Part shown: positions 12,201 through 24,131 of the stretch, in pieces
Numbering within the stretch: the first letter of the stretch is position 1
Layout of the letters: the number at the start of each line of letters is the position of its first letter
Source: Zygnema cylindricum
Taxonomy: Eukaryota; Streptophyta; Zygnematophyceae; Zygnematales; Zygnemataceae
Assembly (NCBI GenBank): GCA_037447655.1
Contig: JBBHKE010002450.1
Span: 124,001-188,000 of the forward strand
Direction: 5' to 3'
DNA: 64,000 nucleotides
Program-made: the position numbers and the translations under genes
Notes under the pieces: model-generated
Databases searched by the model: none
What the model was told of the DNA's origin: nothing
What the model saw: the letters and a program-made list of their open reading frames with translations, nothing else

Positions 12201-15200
12201 GGAAGGTTAGCTCCCAAAGACTAAAAAAGACAGTAGTTCGCCCCCACCTGCAGTGAGTTGAACAATGCTCGGTCCTATTTTTGCCGGAAGCTCCTTAAGT
12301 GAAGCCAACATGGACTGCTGGTCTTCAGGTGGAGATGAGTCCTTAACCTTCAAAAGGACCAAGTGTTCAATCCCCTCCTCAAAGAACTGCAAAGAATAAA
12401 ACCCCAAATAGTTTGTACAAAATCTCTTTCAGACACATGGGACAACAGGCACCTTGGAACGTGCTACACTGTGAGTCGCAATTAGCGTAAAAAAAATGAT
12501 CAGTCTGAAGACTCAGTTAGGGTTACTAATTCCATTTCCCATCCAAATGACACAGACGATTGTGAACCGCAGAAAGAAGTAGAATTCAGAAAAATAAATG
12601 ATGCTATTTTGTGTTCAGAGGGCAAAGAAAATGGGGACAGCATTGGTGTTATTAAAGCTAATAGCAATTCCCGGTATAGAGAAGCAGATCTTGACTTCAA
12701 CAACCAGGCTATAGAGACAGCCTGAAAAGACGACACAGTTCCAAAAAGGTCCCATTTAAAGCCCCGATCAATCAATGATTTTTTCAAATAGGCTAATAAG
12801 CATTAACCCAGTGTCCCACTCTCCAGGGTTTTGTCCAGAAATTACATCTCCCCGCCGAAAAATTGTTTCAATGTCCTCCTCTACCTCCCCTTCATAATCC
12901 AGGGTGAGCAAGTCCTGGAAATTACACAACAAACATTGCATATGTCTTAAGAACCCTCCTAATCCATAGCAGGCTATGAGCTGAGACCTAACAAGTAACC
13001 TTGTTGATATCTTCCAAAATCTTGTTAATATTTCCCAGCTAACCTGACCATTATACCAAACTTCATTGTCAAGCTCGCCAAAGTTGAACCACTCATGAAA
13101 ACAATTTGACAGGTTCCATAAATAAAGTAAATCAAACGAATGTGATGCATGTGGGTGATAGTAAATCAGCTGGTTAAAAGAGAAAAATTTGAGACAAAGA
13201 CGTTCCTTCAAAATTTTGGACCTTTCCAGACATGAGTACCAAAGGACAAGCACCAGTGTGCCTGGCACTTATACAGCTTATCTTGTCTGGTCATTTTTCC
13301 CAATAACTGTGTAAGCCCCTCCATTTTCATGAACATGAACCAATGCCACATTTAAAACTCTGGACGATTTATCACATAACTATTCTCTGCTTTTCCTGTG
13401 TTTTAAGTTTAGGACACACAATTCTCCCTTCTACCATGATTACACGAATGATCTAACTGAGGTCAGACATATAAACAAGAAAGAAACCACGATGCACCTG
13501 GACTTTTTGTCCAAGGGAAAGATATCAGGTACGCAAGCGAATCACTTTAAGGAAACAATTTGCATTCTTGTGTTGGAGACCTAAAGGAGAGACCAACGTC
13601 CCAATCGGCTCTCTCAAGTAGTAACACTATTTAAGGGAGTGTATGAAAATTGCTTCGTCTCCCTACACTAAATTAGTGTTATGCACACTAACATTCGCAT
13701 TTGCATTTACACATAATTCCTTTACTCTTAGCAACGGGCAGTGTAGTACTATTACGGAATGGGTTTGATTTCTGCCTCATTTTGCCAACATCTAGATTTG
13801 ATTTGACTGCTTTTCTGTTTATGTTGCATACAGAGTCAATACGCTACATTTTAGTTGCCCGCATATTGAGTTTTGAGCAGGAGGGATACTTTGAATAATG
13901 GGTTCGGCCAAAAAAGTTGTGAATCAGTGTTATTAACTCTATTAGCGATGGGCGGTGTACCTAAGCAAATATAAAGACAGCAGTTTTCAACCAACTGGGG
14001 CCCAAACTGCATGTTCATACTCACTTTGCTCTTTCACAGCCTTCGAGAAATTCTATGACAAACATAAGGTTTCAGTCAAAGAAATCAGCATGGCACATGA
14101 GATGAAATCAAGCTCAAAACACTAGCACGTACAAGATGGCACTAAAACTAAGAAATCAAGAGAATGCCTACCTCACAGTAAGGCATCACATACTGATCCA
14201 GAACCGATTTCCGAGATGGATGGTCGTAGTAGCCCGCCAGAGATTCTTTGCTTGCAAAACGGGCAAAAAGAGCATGAGTGAATCCTTTGGAGCGCTTCGA
14301 AAAGATACGGCCAACAGATATGGCAATAACATGGCGGTAGTGGTATTGCAGCGTGTACAGGTGATCTAACATATCCTTTTCCTGCTCTTCACTTAAATCC
14401 TTTGCCATCTTGAACAGGACCAAATGCTCCATAACTTTCCTGATGGCCCCACAAAAGGTTTTCATGTAGTTTCTAAGAACTTGTCATAAAACTTGCCCAG
14501 TAGAGAGCAGGACAAAACATCTCCACTTTTCCAACTTGAGCTAAAAAAATTGTCCAGAATCAGTACAAGGACAACATCGTCCTCTAAATGACCAATCCTA
14601 CAAGCCCTGCATTATACATACAGTAGACATCTTGGACTGGCAGGAATAACAAACAAATTGCAAGCTTTTATGCACTGCTTAAGTTTGATAACGAATCGAT
14701 GTTTGTTCTCCAAGCTTGGCCTACCTTGTTGGAAACCCAAGTGCAGAGGTCACTCTTTTGCAGTCCACAGTGGAAGGTTTGTTCACAAATGCTGCTGCTT
14801 GCAAGCTCACCGTGATAGCAAATGGGTCTGAAGCAACCCAATCTGAATCACGCCAAAGGAGACAAAGTCATCAACAAAAATACACCTAGAGAAAAGCAAC
14901 TACACATCCTGTCTTAAGAACTTTGCTCAACTCCAGCAGGTCGCCTGATCTACATGTCCTGTACGTCCCTCTTTACAGCAACTGCTGAAAACAAACCGAC
15001 GGCTTTTTGAAACCTGCGACAGCTGTAACAACGACAGGCGTCACAAGATCCTTGCCAGTTTGCGCTGCTCGCAGTGCAAGCGGCGATGAATAACCTGATG
15101 AAATGAAGGAGAGTGGAGGGAGCAGCGCGCGCCTGATGGCTTCGGTGTCCACCTCGACCTCCGCCTGCCTAAGGCTGAGATGGTCCTGATAGGATAACTT

Positions 15201-15994
15201 TGTACTGACGACGCCCCTTTACCGTAGGAGCAGCACCTCGGCCCTGGATTTCCAGCCACTTCCTTATACTGATGTCATGAAGGTGCCATAAAGTGTCAAT
15301 TATCAATTTGAAAACAGAAGCACAAGCACAAGCAAGATAGTGAAAAGTACTACATTGTTCTCGTTTCCAGCATAACAATTTTACAAGTCTAGTGATTTTT
15401 TCTAGCTGTGGATTTTGAATATTTGAGATCAAATTGAGAAACACATTAACATTTTCAATTCGTTTTGCTTATATTTTCTGGTGTAAGTAAACATTCCGAT
15501 TTGGAAGGCCTACACTCTAGAGCAATCCTAAACATAACTTTTTATTTAAAAACAGCGAACCTGTCTGACATTAGGATACCTGCGATATGAAACTTCTTCA
15601 ACTCCAGCCTGAATTTGTACGTAAAAAGTACGGAGAAACAGTAACATTGCAAAACAAACTAAACCGCAATTTCTATTTGCGTATGAAAAATTTTACATAG
15701 TTCATCATCAAAAAGTCGGCATTGTGGTGAAACCGAATCAGATGAATACCACCTTCATCTAGCTCATCCTCCATTATAGTAATTTTACGCAACATAATTA
15801 TTCTACTGCATAAACTCAAGCAGATCACATTGCCTAACCGGCATTCACTAAGAAAAAACTTGGTCAAGTGAACATATACCTGTCGAATTTTCTTTTGGAG
15901 AATTCAGCTGGCCGCGCATCCCTCCACACATTAGGTTATTGTTCCCTGCAGCTAGTGCAGAAATAGGAAATAGAATTAGCGGTAGAGTTGCCAT
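9228..15994 (-). CDS. stress-responsive A/B barrel (Dabb) protein, two domains, 8 exons
   Basis: Proposed exons in transcript order are 15994-15880, 15262-15223, 14439-14172, 12914-12846, 12386-12248, 10980-10918, 10615-10572 and 9314-9228. All introns are GT-AG, phases agree, and the sum is 825 nt (274 aa). The last six exons are firm. Barrel 1 runs from VMEHLVLFKM through GFTHALFARFASKESL to YVMPYCE. Barrel 2 runs from GIEHLVLLKVKD through QGYTHALVVRVPSEEDLDAY to ILPISRNILVADF. The first two exons are tentative. They supply an N-terminus starting MATLPLILFPISALAAG that could be a plastid transit peptide, but the exon-2 acceptor is weak. Plant two-domain Dabb proteins have a similar plan and length. 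They are dimeric ferredoxin-like folds linked to stress, with no defined reaction. Introns carry several MITE termini. An alternative start at the ATG at 14463-14465 would give a cytosolic form. Confidence 0.82.
12465..12676. mobile_element. MITE of the TA/CACYGT family (copy 3), in a Dabb intron
   Basis: It begins TA-CACTGTGAGTCGCAATTAG and ends in an inverted, mutated version. It is 212 bp, the same size as the AIP1-intron copy. It sits inside the intron between the exons at 12846 and 12386. Confidence 0.75.
13532..13745. mobile_element. MITE of the TA/CACYGT family (copy 4), in a Dabb intron
   Basis: The right end (about 13720-13745), reversed, begins TACACTGCCCGTTGC and runs into AGAGTAAAGGAATTAT. 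The sub-terminal run CCTACACTAAATTAG near 13668 matches the copy at 63508-63713 in the same orientation. The left end is decayed and placed from the family size of about 211 bp. Confidence 0.5.
13911..13959. mobile_element. isolated terminus of the TA/CACYGT MITE family (copy 5)
   Basis: The end, reversed, begins TACACCGCCCATCGCTATT and continues into an AACACTGATT run shared with the 63508 copy. A left partner may lie near 13745, which would make two abutting copies, but it is too decayed to place. Confidence 0.5.
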
Positions 15995-17350
15995 CGCTGT
16001 CGCACGCTAAGCTCCTCCTACAAGGCAGACCTGCGATAGCGTCAAAATAAAGAACTCGTAGAGTGGAGATTGTGTACCCTCAAACGCTACACCGTGAATC
16101 GTTATTAGACTAAAGAAATTATTAGTGTCAATACCAAAATAGTGTCATTGATGCTAATTCGTGTATACATCCCATCGTCAAAAAAATGTTTAATGTTAAT
16201 TTCTCCATAACGCTGATTTAGGTATATAGGATCCGCCGTCATTACCTATACGTTAAAATAGGTAAAAGTACAAAGCCTGACAATCCGTACCACGAGGCGT
16301 CCTTGCCGTGAAAAAAATCCATAACTCTAATTTGTGTTTGTTGCTAAACAATCATTACTCCATGCAAATTTATACACTAAAATAGGTACATGTAAACTGG
16401 GTCGAATGGTACGGTTGTTGTCCTTTCGTTCACTTGAAAGTACAATTGTAAAAATGGTTTTTTTCGCACGCGTGAATATTACTACAGTAAAAGATGTGCG
16501 AGTTCAACATAAGACAAACTGTACATTTATCGATTCCTTGTTTCGACCTGTAAAACGCAGTGTATGACTTTAGTACGTTTGTTCGGTTCAGTTTATTATC
16601 GTGTATGAACGAAACTATGACGGCATGCATTCTATGTATTGTTTCGTTTCATTTAACTTGCAATGATTTATGTGAACGATTTTAGTTCTCCTTGTCATTC
16701 GCGTGTATATCGAGCGTTGTATGACGTTAATTATGGACCGTTAACTTTAATAAGGTGCCAGTTGGGTTGCTTTATTAGAATTCATGTATTGTAATACAGG
16801 CACTTAATTCTAATGTGGATGCGTTTAGTCGCGTCAAACGTGTAACGATCCTCTTTTAGTATCATGGTTAATTGTAATTGAGGGTCCAATATATAACAAA
16901 CCTCATTAAGGATGCATTTTAATTCTAATTGGAGGTAAAATGCCGACGACAGCTGATCAACCGCCGTCGGAAGATAATCATTGGCTATTGGCGAAAAACG
17001 TGGCATGTTTAATGTCCACGTATTTGTAAATTGGTCAGTGATCGAAGACGACGATGGAAAAACCGTGTATCGGTGTTACAACCATCGAATGTCATCTAAT
17101 CTAATTTTAGCCGTACAACGTGCAATCTGGAGGTGTTCCATGGCGCTTTCTATTTTTTCGGCGACGACGTGATTTTTGAAATATTTAGCCAAATTGCTCC
17201 AAATTAAACTTTTTCCCGCTTGTATTCTGTCTTTTTCAATATTTACAATAATGATGATTCGAAAAACGTTCAAATTTTGAATTTTAGAAAGTGAAGGCGT
17301 TTCCCTCCATTCTTTCCGCGCAAATTTAATTTCGCGAGCATCGCTTCTAC

Positions 17351-17358
17351 TATATAAG
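17351..17358 (+). promoter_or_regulatory. TATA box upstream of the 17483 ORF
   Basis: TATATAAG lies about 125 bases before the ATG at 17483, in a C/T-rich context typical of plant core promoters. It suggests the small ORF downstream may be or have been transcribed. Confidence 0.45.
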
Positions 17359-17482
17359 TGCATCTGTGAAAATGACAAGCACACTACCAAACTCTCTGTC
17401 AACATTTTCTTTAGTTGCCATTCTTTACTTTTACGGTTGCTCTTTCAACTTGTTCATTTAGTGATATTCGGAGTTTGGAAGT

Positions 17483-17857
17483 ATGTGGACTCTCAGTCGA
17501 ATGTGGGGTGCCAACTCAGGCAATAGCATCACTGTTCCCCGTAATCCACAAATTGAACACGGTACGGAAGACGAGAGGATCAACGAGGAAAACGAGTTTC
17601 AAAATGAGGAATACAGTGAGAAGAACGACGACGAGAGCGAGCCGGAAGTGGAAACGTCGGTTGATCCGGCGGCGATCGTGGATGGGTTCTTTCCGTCCTC
17701 AAGCAATGCTAGAGGACGTGTTGCCCACCGAAAAATTCAACACGTGTCGACCAAGGCTACTCGATTGCGAGTAATAAAGTGGATGTTGAAAGACTGTGAG
17801 AAGAACGGGTCGAAGGAACTCATTCCAAGGACCACCCAAATTACAGTTAGGGATTAA
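17483..17857 (+). CDS. hypothetical 124-aa protein in a candidate transposable element
   Basis: I do not recognise the family. The protein starts MWTLSRMWGANSG, has an acidic Glu/Asp/Asn-rich stretch at about residues 30-60, then a basic, helix-like segment at about residues 83-110 containing STKATRLRVIKWMLKDCEK. An acidic region followed by a basic helical one could suit a DNA- or chromatin-binding role, but this is a guess. A TATA box precedes it by a promoter-like distance. It lies between two inverted MITE-family termini, so it may be a truncated transposase or a captured fragment. No zinc-binding or DDE residues are visible. It may also be a chance frame. Confidence 0.4.
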   Translation: MWTLSRMWGANSGNSITVPRNPQIEHGTEDERINEENEFQNEEYSEKNDDESEPEVETSVDPAAIVDGFFPSSSNARGRVAHRKIQHVSTKATRLRVIKWMLKDCEKNGSKELIPRTTQITVRD

Positions 17858-17966
17858 TTAGTATATATACTTTTTTTCAAAAAAAAAAAATCCCGATTAG
17901 TGTTAATAACACTAATTATTTTTTTACGCTATTTATTCCTTTACTCTAATAGCGATTGACGGTGTA

Positions 17967-20239
17967 CTACAGCATAGGGTGTGTTTCGACTTTCGAACAT
18001 GTTTCCCCGGTGTCGGGTACCATGTGAACCGGAGTTTCACCGTGCTAAGCTTCACCGCTGACTTGATACCTACATGAATCATGTAATCCGTAAATTATGT
18101 TTTTGTACGGACTCTAATTCTGACCAGGAAACAAGGATTTTGTTTTACCAAGGGTTTTGTACATTAACTCTGACGACGCTGCCCGAATAAATAAAAACTT
18201 TCTTTCGGTCGTCGACAAGTGTCGATGTATATAACATAAAGGGCACTTTCCCATGTGCTTAAGATACAGTTATTTTGTGTCGTTTTCCTTTATAACTTGG
18301 AAAAAAACAAAAAAATCTGCAGCCGTACAAAAAAATTGAAATTTCCACCGTACAAGTCGCGTTACCTTAAAATTTTACATGTACTACAGTTTGTCGTCTA
18401 GCGCGATGCAGCTTGTCCTCTAGCGCGTTTCGACCCACTTTCGCGTTCTTTAAACTCATCTTCGAACTATATTCAAAATCACCTGGCGAGGGATTTTAAA
18501 TATAGGTCCATGAGGTGAGCGAATAGGCAAATGATGTCGCACGTGTCAAAAGTTTTTTACAAATTTTATGCACGGAGTAAAAAAAAAAAACCCACTGCAC
18601 GTTTCCAGCCTGTGCGTGACTTTTTTCCGTGCGTTTTTTTTCCGTACAGGGGGCGTGGAGGGGTCTCGACCAATAGACGCCATTTCGCAAAAGCGAAGTT
18701 TGTGAAAGCGCCTCTCTCTCTCTCCCTCTCCCACTACCGCGTCTATCTCACAATTTTTGCAACGAAAAACGTCTATAATGGTATCAAATGAAAGATCTCT
18801 GAAAAAGATTTTTATTTACTATCTTTGGGCGTATTTTGATGGTAAGAAAAGTAAAAAAAGACAAAAAACAACAATCGGCAAACCATGGCGGAAAGCTTTA
18901 GAAGTTGTGACGTGGTCGTTGTCATAGTTGAGCGTGACGTGCGTGACGTCACAATGTCACAAACCCAAAACATTTGCAATACCTCCACGTCGACAATGTG
19001 GCCTGCAGATATTGCAAAGTGACAATATGTAATAGGATCTCCTACCTCTAAGAAAATCCTATTACAACAACCAATTTCAACCACACATTCCACACATTGG
19101 AATATTACACATTCACATTGGAAAGCGCTCACATAAAGGAATAAACTTTAAATTAGAAGAAGCTTTTGTCCACATAACATTAGCTTGGTCTCTTGCCCTC
19201 GTGGCTCAACCCTTCTTATTAAAGTATTTCCACTGCTCTCCACTCTTAAATAATTATACCTCTTAACTACTAATACACTACTTAGTTTGTAAGAGATTTC
19301 AATGCGAAAATGCCATTGCTCCAATTTGGTTTTAATCGCTCAAGTCAAAGATCAGTCAGAATTTCCACAAAATTTTCTAAAGGAAAAGATGTTTACTCTC
19401 TTATAAGACTTGACTATTTATCCATCATCGCCCTAGACCAGCCAGGCCAGAGTCAACGCTCCGTTGAACAGATTTTACTTGGGCCAATCATTGACCAGCA
19501 AGGACTCATACTGACCAATGCAAAAACGTGTGAAATCTCTTACTAACTACGTAGCATTTCCAACCAATCAAACGCTACGTTTCACTACTTAACATCTACG
19601 TGCAAAAGTGCGTGCCAAACGAAACGCAACTTCGCACAAACGTGCGTCGCAAATTTCGCAAGCGAAACTTCTTACGAAATTCTATAAAGTGAAAGTGACG
19701 TTTCTCACTAAAAATTGTACGAAACGAACCATCGTGCGGACCAAACGAAATATTGATTTCGTTTGGTACTTTATAAACGTACACCTTAAATTCCGCGGCT
19801 AGTTTGACCCTTAACTCGTAACAATGGACACCCAATCGTTATTTTGACCTCGCGCTGTCGCTTGAATACACCAATCACTATATCTTTTAAAAATACAACC
19901 TCAAATCGTGTGATTATTTCGCGCACGTCTATCAAATTCAAAACTCTAGTTTCTTAACATCAAAATACTCATTTACGAACAAGTTCGATCCTTTAATACT
20001 GTTACACAAAAATTGTTCAACGTGCGGGTGGACGTCTGAAATTGAAGTTGAGTGGAAGTTTCGCAACATAATATGTACAGTTTATGTGTCACGTGTTTCG
20101 TACACGTCTACGCTTGTAACTTTTTCAATTAACAAGTTATTTGCCATGACATCCGAATGCTCTGAAATATGTACGGAGAATCTTCGCTAGAAACAAAGTT
20201 ACAAAATTAAAGTTTCGGTTACATCGGAAAGTGCCCAAA
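17967..20239. other. intergenic, no gene recognised
   Basis: No domain, RNA gene or LTR is recognised. Short C/T runs occur near 18712-18732. A perfect hairpin lies at 19740-19767. The rest looks like old, decayed sequence. Confidence 0.5.
19740..19767. repeat. perfect 12-bp hairpin
   Basis: Arms ACCAAACGAAAT and ATTTCGTTTGGT are separated by the 4-base loop ATTG. No terminator-like tract follows it. Its role is unknown. Confidence 0.7.
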
Positions 20240-22304
20240 GTCATATACCTTTCAGTCGAACTGCAATCCTCTTCTTTTATCAGCTAGCATACTTATGGAC
20301 ATATCTCCTAAAGTTCACATCACTCTTTCTGCTACTCCATTTTGTTTCGGATTATAAGGAACAGTTTTGTCATGATGGATTCCTTGTTCTTTAAGAAATT
20401 CTTCAAATTCCTTTAAGGTGTATTCTTTCCCATTATCACTTCTTATATTTTTTATCGGATTTCATGTAATTTGTCACTCCATACTTTGTATTTTTTGAAA
20501 CATCTTGGTACCTCTACCTTATGTTTAAGAAAATAATCCCTAGTGTATATATTCCAATCATCTGTAATGGTTATCATCCATCTTTTCCCCCCATGTGAAG
20601 CATACCTAGCTGGTCCCCAAACATCAGTGTAAACTAGATCTAATACTTTATCTCTTTTAAATGTGAATGCCTTTGGAAATGGAAGTCTATGAATCTTCCG
20701 TTGGGCACATCCACTACAATCATCTGAGGACTCATCATCTCCAAACTCAATTCCATCCACTATTCTATTTTTCTTCATTTTCTTTAATCTATCTAGATTC
20801 ACATGCCCCAACCTTCTGTGCCAAAACATCATACCACTTCCACACGAGTAAAAAACACCCTTTTTATTGCAAGGTACAGTTATGAATAATCCTTGACTAC
20901 CTTTTTCAGCTATGAAATAATCCTCATTATCAAAGCTAGAACTTTTAAACAACCGATCCAACAAGACTTGTGGTTTCTACTTTACCATCTTCATACTCTA
21001 TCTCAACTATTGGAATTTTCTTTATTTAGTAAACCACCTCTTATCCTTTCACATATGCATTGTGGCCTCAAGTCTATGATCCACCCATCCTCGGGTGGAT
21101 TGCTCTTACCTCCGAAAGCACACTTTTGTCTCCATGGAATGTTTGCACTCTTCTTAGTGGATTTTGGTTTAGAAATAAGCACCTCAAGCTCCTATTCCAG
21201 TTCGGTTACATCATCTTCTTCCTCGTCATGAACTTGAGTCAGAACATCCTTTTTCTTTCCTCCATCTTTTGAGGAACCTTGTCCATCTTTTAGTCAAAGA
21301 TCTACAAGCTTAACACAATCTGCCATATAATGTCGTGGTTTCTTGCTGAAGTGACATAATCCACATCGAGGAGCTCCTCTCCCTTGTCGATCAAATCTGC
21401 CACCTCCTTGTCTTATTCCTCCAAAGTTTCCATAGGGATTCTTTTCTTTTTCCTCATCACACTTCCGCCAATCAGATCCTGCAGCCTATGTTTGAACTCT
21501 TGCACTTCGTATCCTAAATTCTATGGTACTCTCTTTCACTTAAATCATCCCCATTGTAACATCCCTATTCAAATTGCTATCACCTAGATCCTACAACCGA
21601 TTAATGATATTCTCACACTTTTCAGGTAGTTTCATTATCACTGTATTTAATCTTTGTCTATCAAACCATGAGTTAATTGCGCTCTCTTGTTCTCCAATCA
21701 ATGCTCCTAAGTTATTGCAATAATCATTCATACTTCCTCCCTTGTGAGTACAAGCTGAAATCTTATTTTCTACCAGCTGTTGCTACAGCAATGACCCACT
21801 CTTATATGTTTTTACAAGAGATACCCAAATCTGAGAGGGAGATCTAACATGCATAAGGGGAATGGCAATACCCTTCACTACACTTTTGAGAATTAAGAGG
21901 TTAGCCACCTTATCTTTATAGTTCCAATTTTCATATTCTAACCGTTTGGTCTGACTCCTTGTCACCATTGTTGGTGGTGCTCCTCCCGGTATCGTCCTTT
22001 ACAATTGATTATCTCGAGAAACAACTCCTCTCATTTCTCTTTCTATGATTATATCCTCTCCTTTCCTCGTTATCGTTAGTGATGGTGGCTGATGTTTTAA
22101 CAACTGTTGTGACAGAGGTACCATAAAAACGTATTCCTCGAAATCTAGGTGGAGGTGGGCATTCAATTTGCCCGACACTATGTTCCATAGGTGATTCTCA
22201 AAAAGTTCTCCCTCTATCATCATTTCCCGATAAAAGATGTTTGATCCATTAAATATGGGCACCCTAGAGCGTGGGCCCATAACCTGAAATTTTGTGGTTT
22301 CCAT
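20240..22304 (-). pseudogene. copia gag-protease-integrase relic, copy A
   Basis: Read from high to low coordinates this is a broken Ty1/copia polyprotein. The gag N-terminus is near 22304-22000 with the typical LW-IV motif (ENHLWNIVSG). A gag core at about 21970-21780 has NYKDKVANLLILKSV. A knuckle-like region near 21350 contains CGLCHFSKKPRHYMADC. A wrecked protease lies at about 21080. GAG-pre-integrase at about 20850-20690 has WHRRLGHVNLDRL and CSGC. The integrase start contains DLVYTDVWGP. Several frameshifts and stops interrupt it, and it ends within the integrase core. In an intact element these products form the particle, process the polyprotein and insert the cDNA. This copy cannot be autonomous. 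Confidence 0.8.
22269..22284 (-). other. primer-binding site, copia copy A
   Basis: On the - strand GGTTATGGGCCCAC directly follows the LTR CA end. It is complementary to the anticodon arm of initiator tRNA-Met rather than to a tRNA 3' end. Copies B and C have the same site. Confidence 0.7.
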
Positions 22305-23173
22305 TAACCCAGAGAATAAGCAGCCTATGTAGAGCCTCTAGGATAATATTTGACCCTTTCACTTTCCCACTTAATAAGTGCCACCCATGCACACAAATAT
22401 TCTGACCACCCTCACTTTTCTGAGGACAAGTCAAACGCAAAAATAATGAGTGAATATGCTCCTTGAGCAGCAAGTTATGGTTGGCCAAAGATGGCCTATA
22501 AATATAAAAGGTCACCTGGAGAGAGGCGCCTCAAACACCCTAAGTCCTTTAACTCCTACTCATAACTACATTCTACTTTACCCTCGGCAAATGAAAACGG
22601 TGTATAGTGCTAGAAGGTACAGTGGCCGATTGTAATGTTTGTAGGGCCATTGTACAACATGGCTTTCTGATTGACACTTGTCAACATTGGAGTCATCGTT
22701 CCTCCTCCCATCTTTTTTAATGTTCAATGATGTGGCGCCATGTGGCACAACGCGCAGCTATGTTCGAAAGCCGCCAAATATTCATTCGGGTTTGGCGGAG
22801 GCGACGACGTCTGTCGATCATGTATTTTGCACGGTTAGATTCGCGTCGGCGTGTGTCGTTTGACTATAGATGTCGTTTGTCAATTTTGGTCTCATTTAAT
22901 GAAAATGACGTTTTGTGTAACACGTTAAATATATAGTGAACTCAATACGTGTACCGTTTTGTTAACGCCATAACGGTTAAGGCATACGTCTATGTAGTAC
23001 TTCGTAGACCTAGGTTCAAATCTGGTTTTGGGCCACATTTTGGCAATCTATCAATCTTTCTGCCTGTCAACCTGTTTCTTTCTGACTACGGCGGCAGCCA
23101 TGGTGACTCTCTCTCCCTCTCTTGGCTATATAGTCAAAATTAAAAAGTGAATATTAATTCGTTATTTTCAACA
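22285..23173 (-). repeat. 5' LTR, copia copy A
   Basis: It is 889 bp, bounded by TG..CA on the - strand. It contains a TATA-like run near 22498-22512 and an antisense tRNA-like segment at 22970-23027. The base context to the right (TTGTC, 23174-23178) would be the target duplication, but its partner is lost. Confidence 0.75.
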
Positions 23174-23291
23174 TTGTCACGCTCCAAAATTATTAACCGT
23201 TAAACGACCGGCGTTTACGAAAATAGAAGTTAACTGAAACTCGATTTCTCGCGACTAATCATACCCGCCTGTAATCGAAAAACTACAAAAT

Positions 23292-23460
23292 TACAACGCT
23301 CATTGTTATTAGCGTTAAGCATCTATTACTGTTAATGAAAAATTATGAATAATAATATCATTTAATACAAGGAGACGTAGCAGGTTGTAATCCACGCCTT
23401 TAAATAGTAAAAACAATAAATAGTAGTGACTTATTAACACTAATAACAATGAGCGATGTA
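23292..23460. mobile_element. MITE of the TA/CACYGT family (copy 6, short)
   Basis: The left end is TACAACGCTCATTGTTATTAG and the right end, reversed, is TACATCGCTCATTGTTATTAG, followed in both by YGTTAA. It is about 169 bp and non-coding, with a subfamily-specific terminal CGCTCATTG. Confidence 0.7.
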
Positions 23461-24131
23461 GTGGTGCATCTCCCTTTGCGTGTTACTCTTAGTTTTAATC
23501 ATTATAGTTTTGCGTGTGACTTTTATATTAATGTTTAAACCCTTATGTTAATGTTTAAACTCTTATGTTAATGTTTTTTCTCTTGCAAATCTAATTTTTT
23601 GCTACATGCTTTGAACGGTTTTTCTTTCGACTACGATACTATGTTATGAAATATGCAAAAAAATATTTATTTTGTATGCTTAAAAAAAAATCTTTGTTTT
23701 TCACATGGAAAATCAATTAGCAAAAAACACATTGTGATAGGCAAAAAAAACAATAATTATTTTGTAGTATAAAATATAGAAATATTAAATAACAACCTCT
23801 TCTATTTTTTACTTTATTATACAAATTCTCAACCTCAAACTTAAAAACTACACAAAATCTATAAACATAAATTTGGTATACATACGAGGCTTTGGTAATT
23901 ATATAAAAATAAACGTTCTAGTTAAAAAAAAAAAAGCAAAATAACACTAGGAAAATTGTGAAATACAACAAAAAATTCAAAGGAAAAAAAAACAATATAA
24001 CTAATACTAAAAAAATAACAATAATTAGAAACAAAACAAAATAAAAAACTATGCATTTAAAAGATCTCGGCTGGATCTAACACACAAAATATCACTAACA
24101 ATTGAAGTCGCTAGTGAGCTCCTCTTCTTTG
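23461..24131. other. AT-rich spacer
   Basis: Long A and T runs and small ATGTTAATGTTT-type repeats. No gene is seen. Confidence 0.5.

Larger units (their letters stand above)
16088..17966. mobile_element. candidate 1.9-kb TIR element carrying an ORF
   Basis: The outer ends are TA-CACCGTGAATCGTTATTAG at 16088 and, reversed from 17966, TA-CACCGTCAATCGCTATTAG. The similarity extends into AGAsTAAAGrAAT, about 28 positions with few mismatches. Between them lie a TATA box and a 124-aa open frame. This could be a longer relative of the roughly 211-bp MITEs. Alternatively the ends belong to two separate short copies, since 16088-16166 alone is nearly palindromic. I lean weakly to a single element. 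Confidence 0.4.
20236..23173 (-). mobile_element. truncated Ty1/copia element, copy A
   Basis: On the - strand it has a 5' LTR (22285-23173), a PBS, then gag and the start of pol, and stops abruptly in integrase near 20240. No 3' LTR is found to the left, so the 3' half is deleted. The LTR starts TGTTGAAAA and ends in CA next to the PBS. It is the same family as copies B and C and the solo LTR at 46 kb. Confidence 0.8.

Noticed and set aside
14990-15220. - strand frame with AEVEVDTEAIRRALL and SGYSSPLALRAAQTGKDL as a 5' exon of the Dabb gene
   Set aside because: It looks coding but has no ATG, and no donor in it gives the phase needed for the next exon. It could be an alternative 5' exon or UTR.
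22970-23027. A functional tRNA gene
   Set aside because: It has A- and B-box-like parts but no complete cloverleaf, and recurs only inside LTRs.
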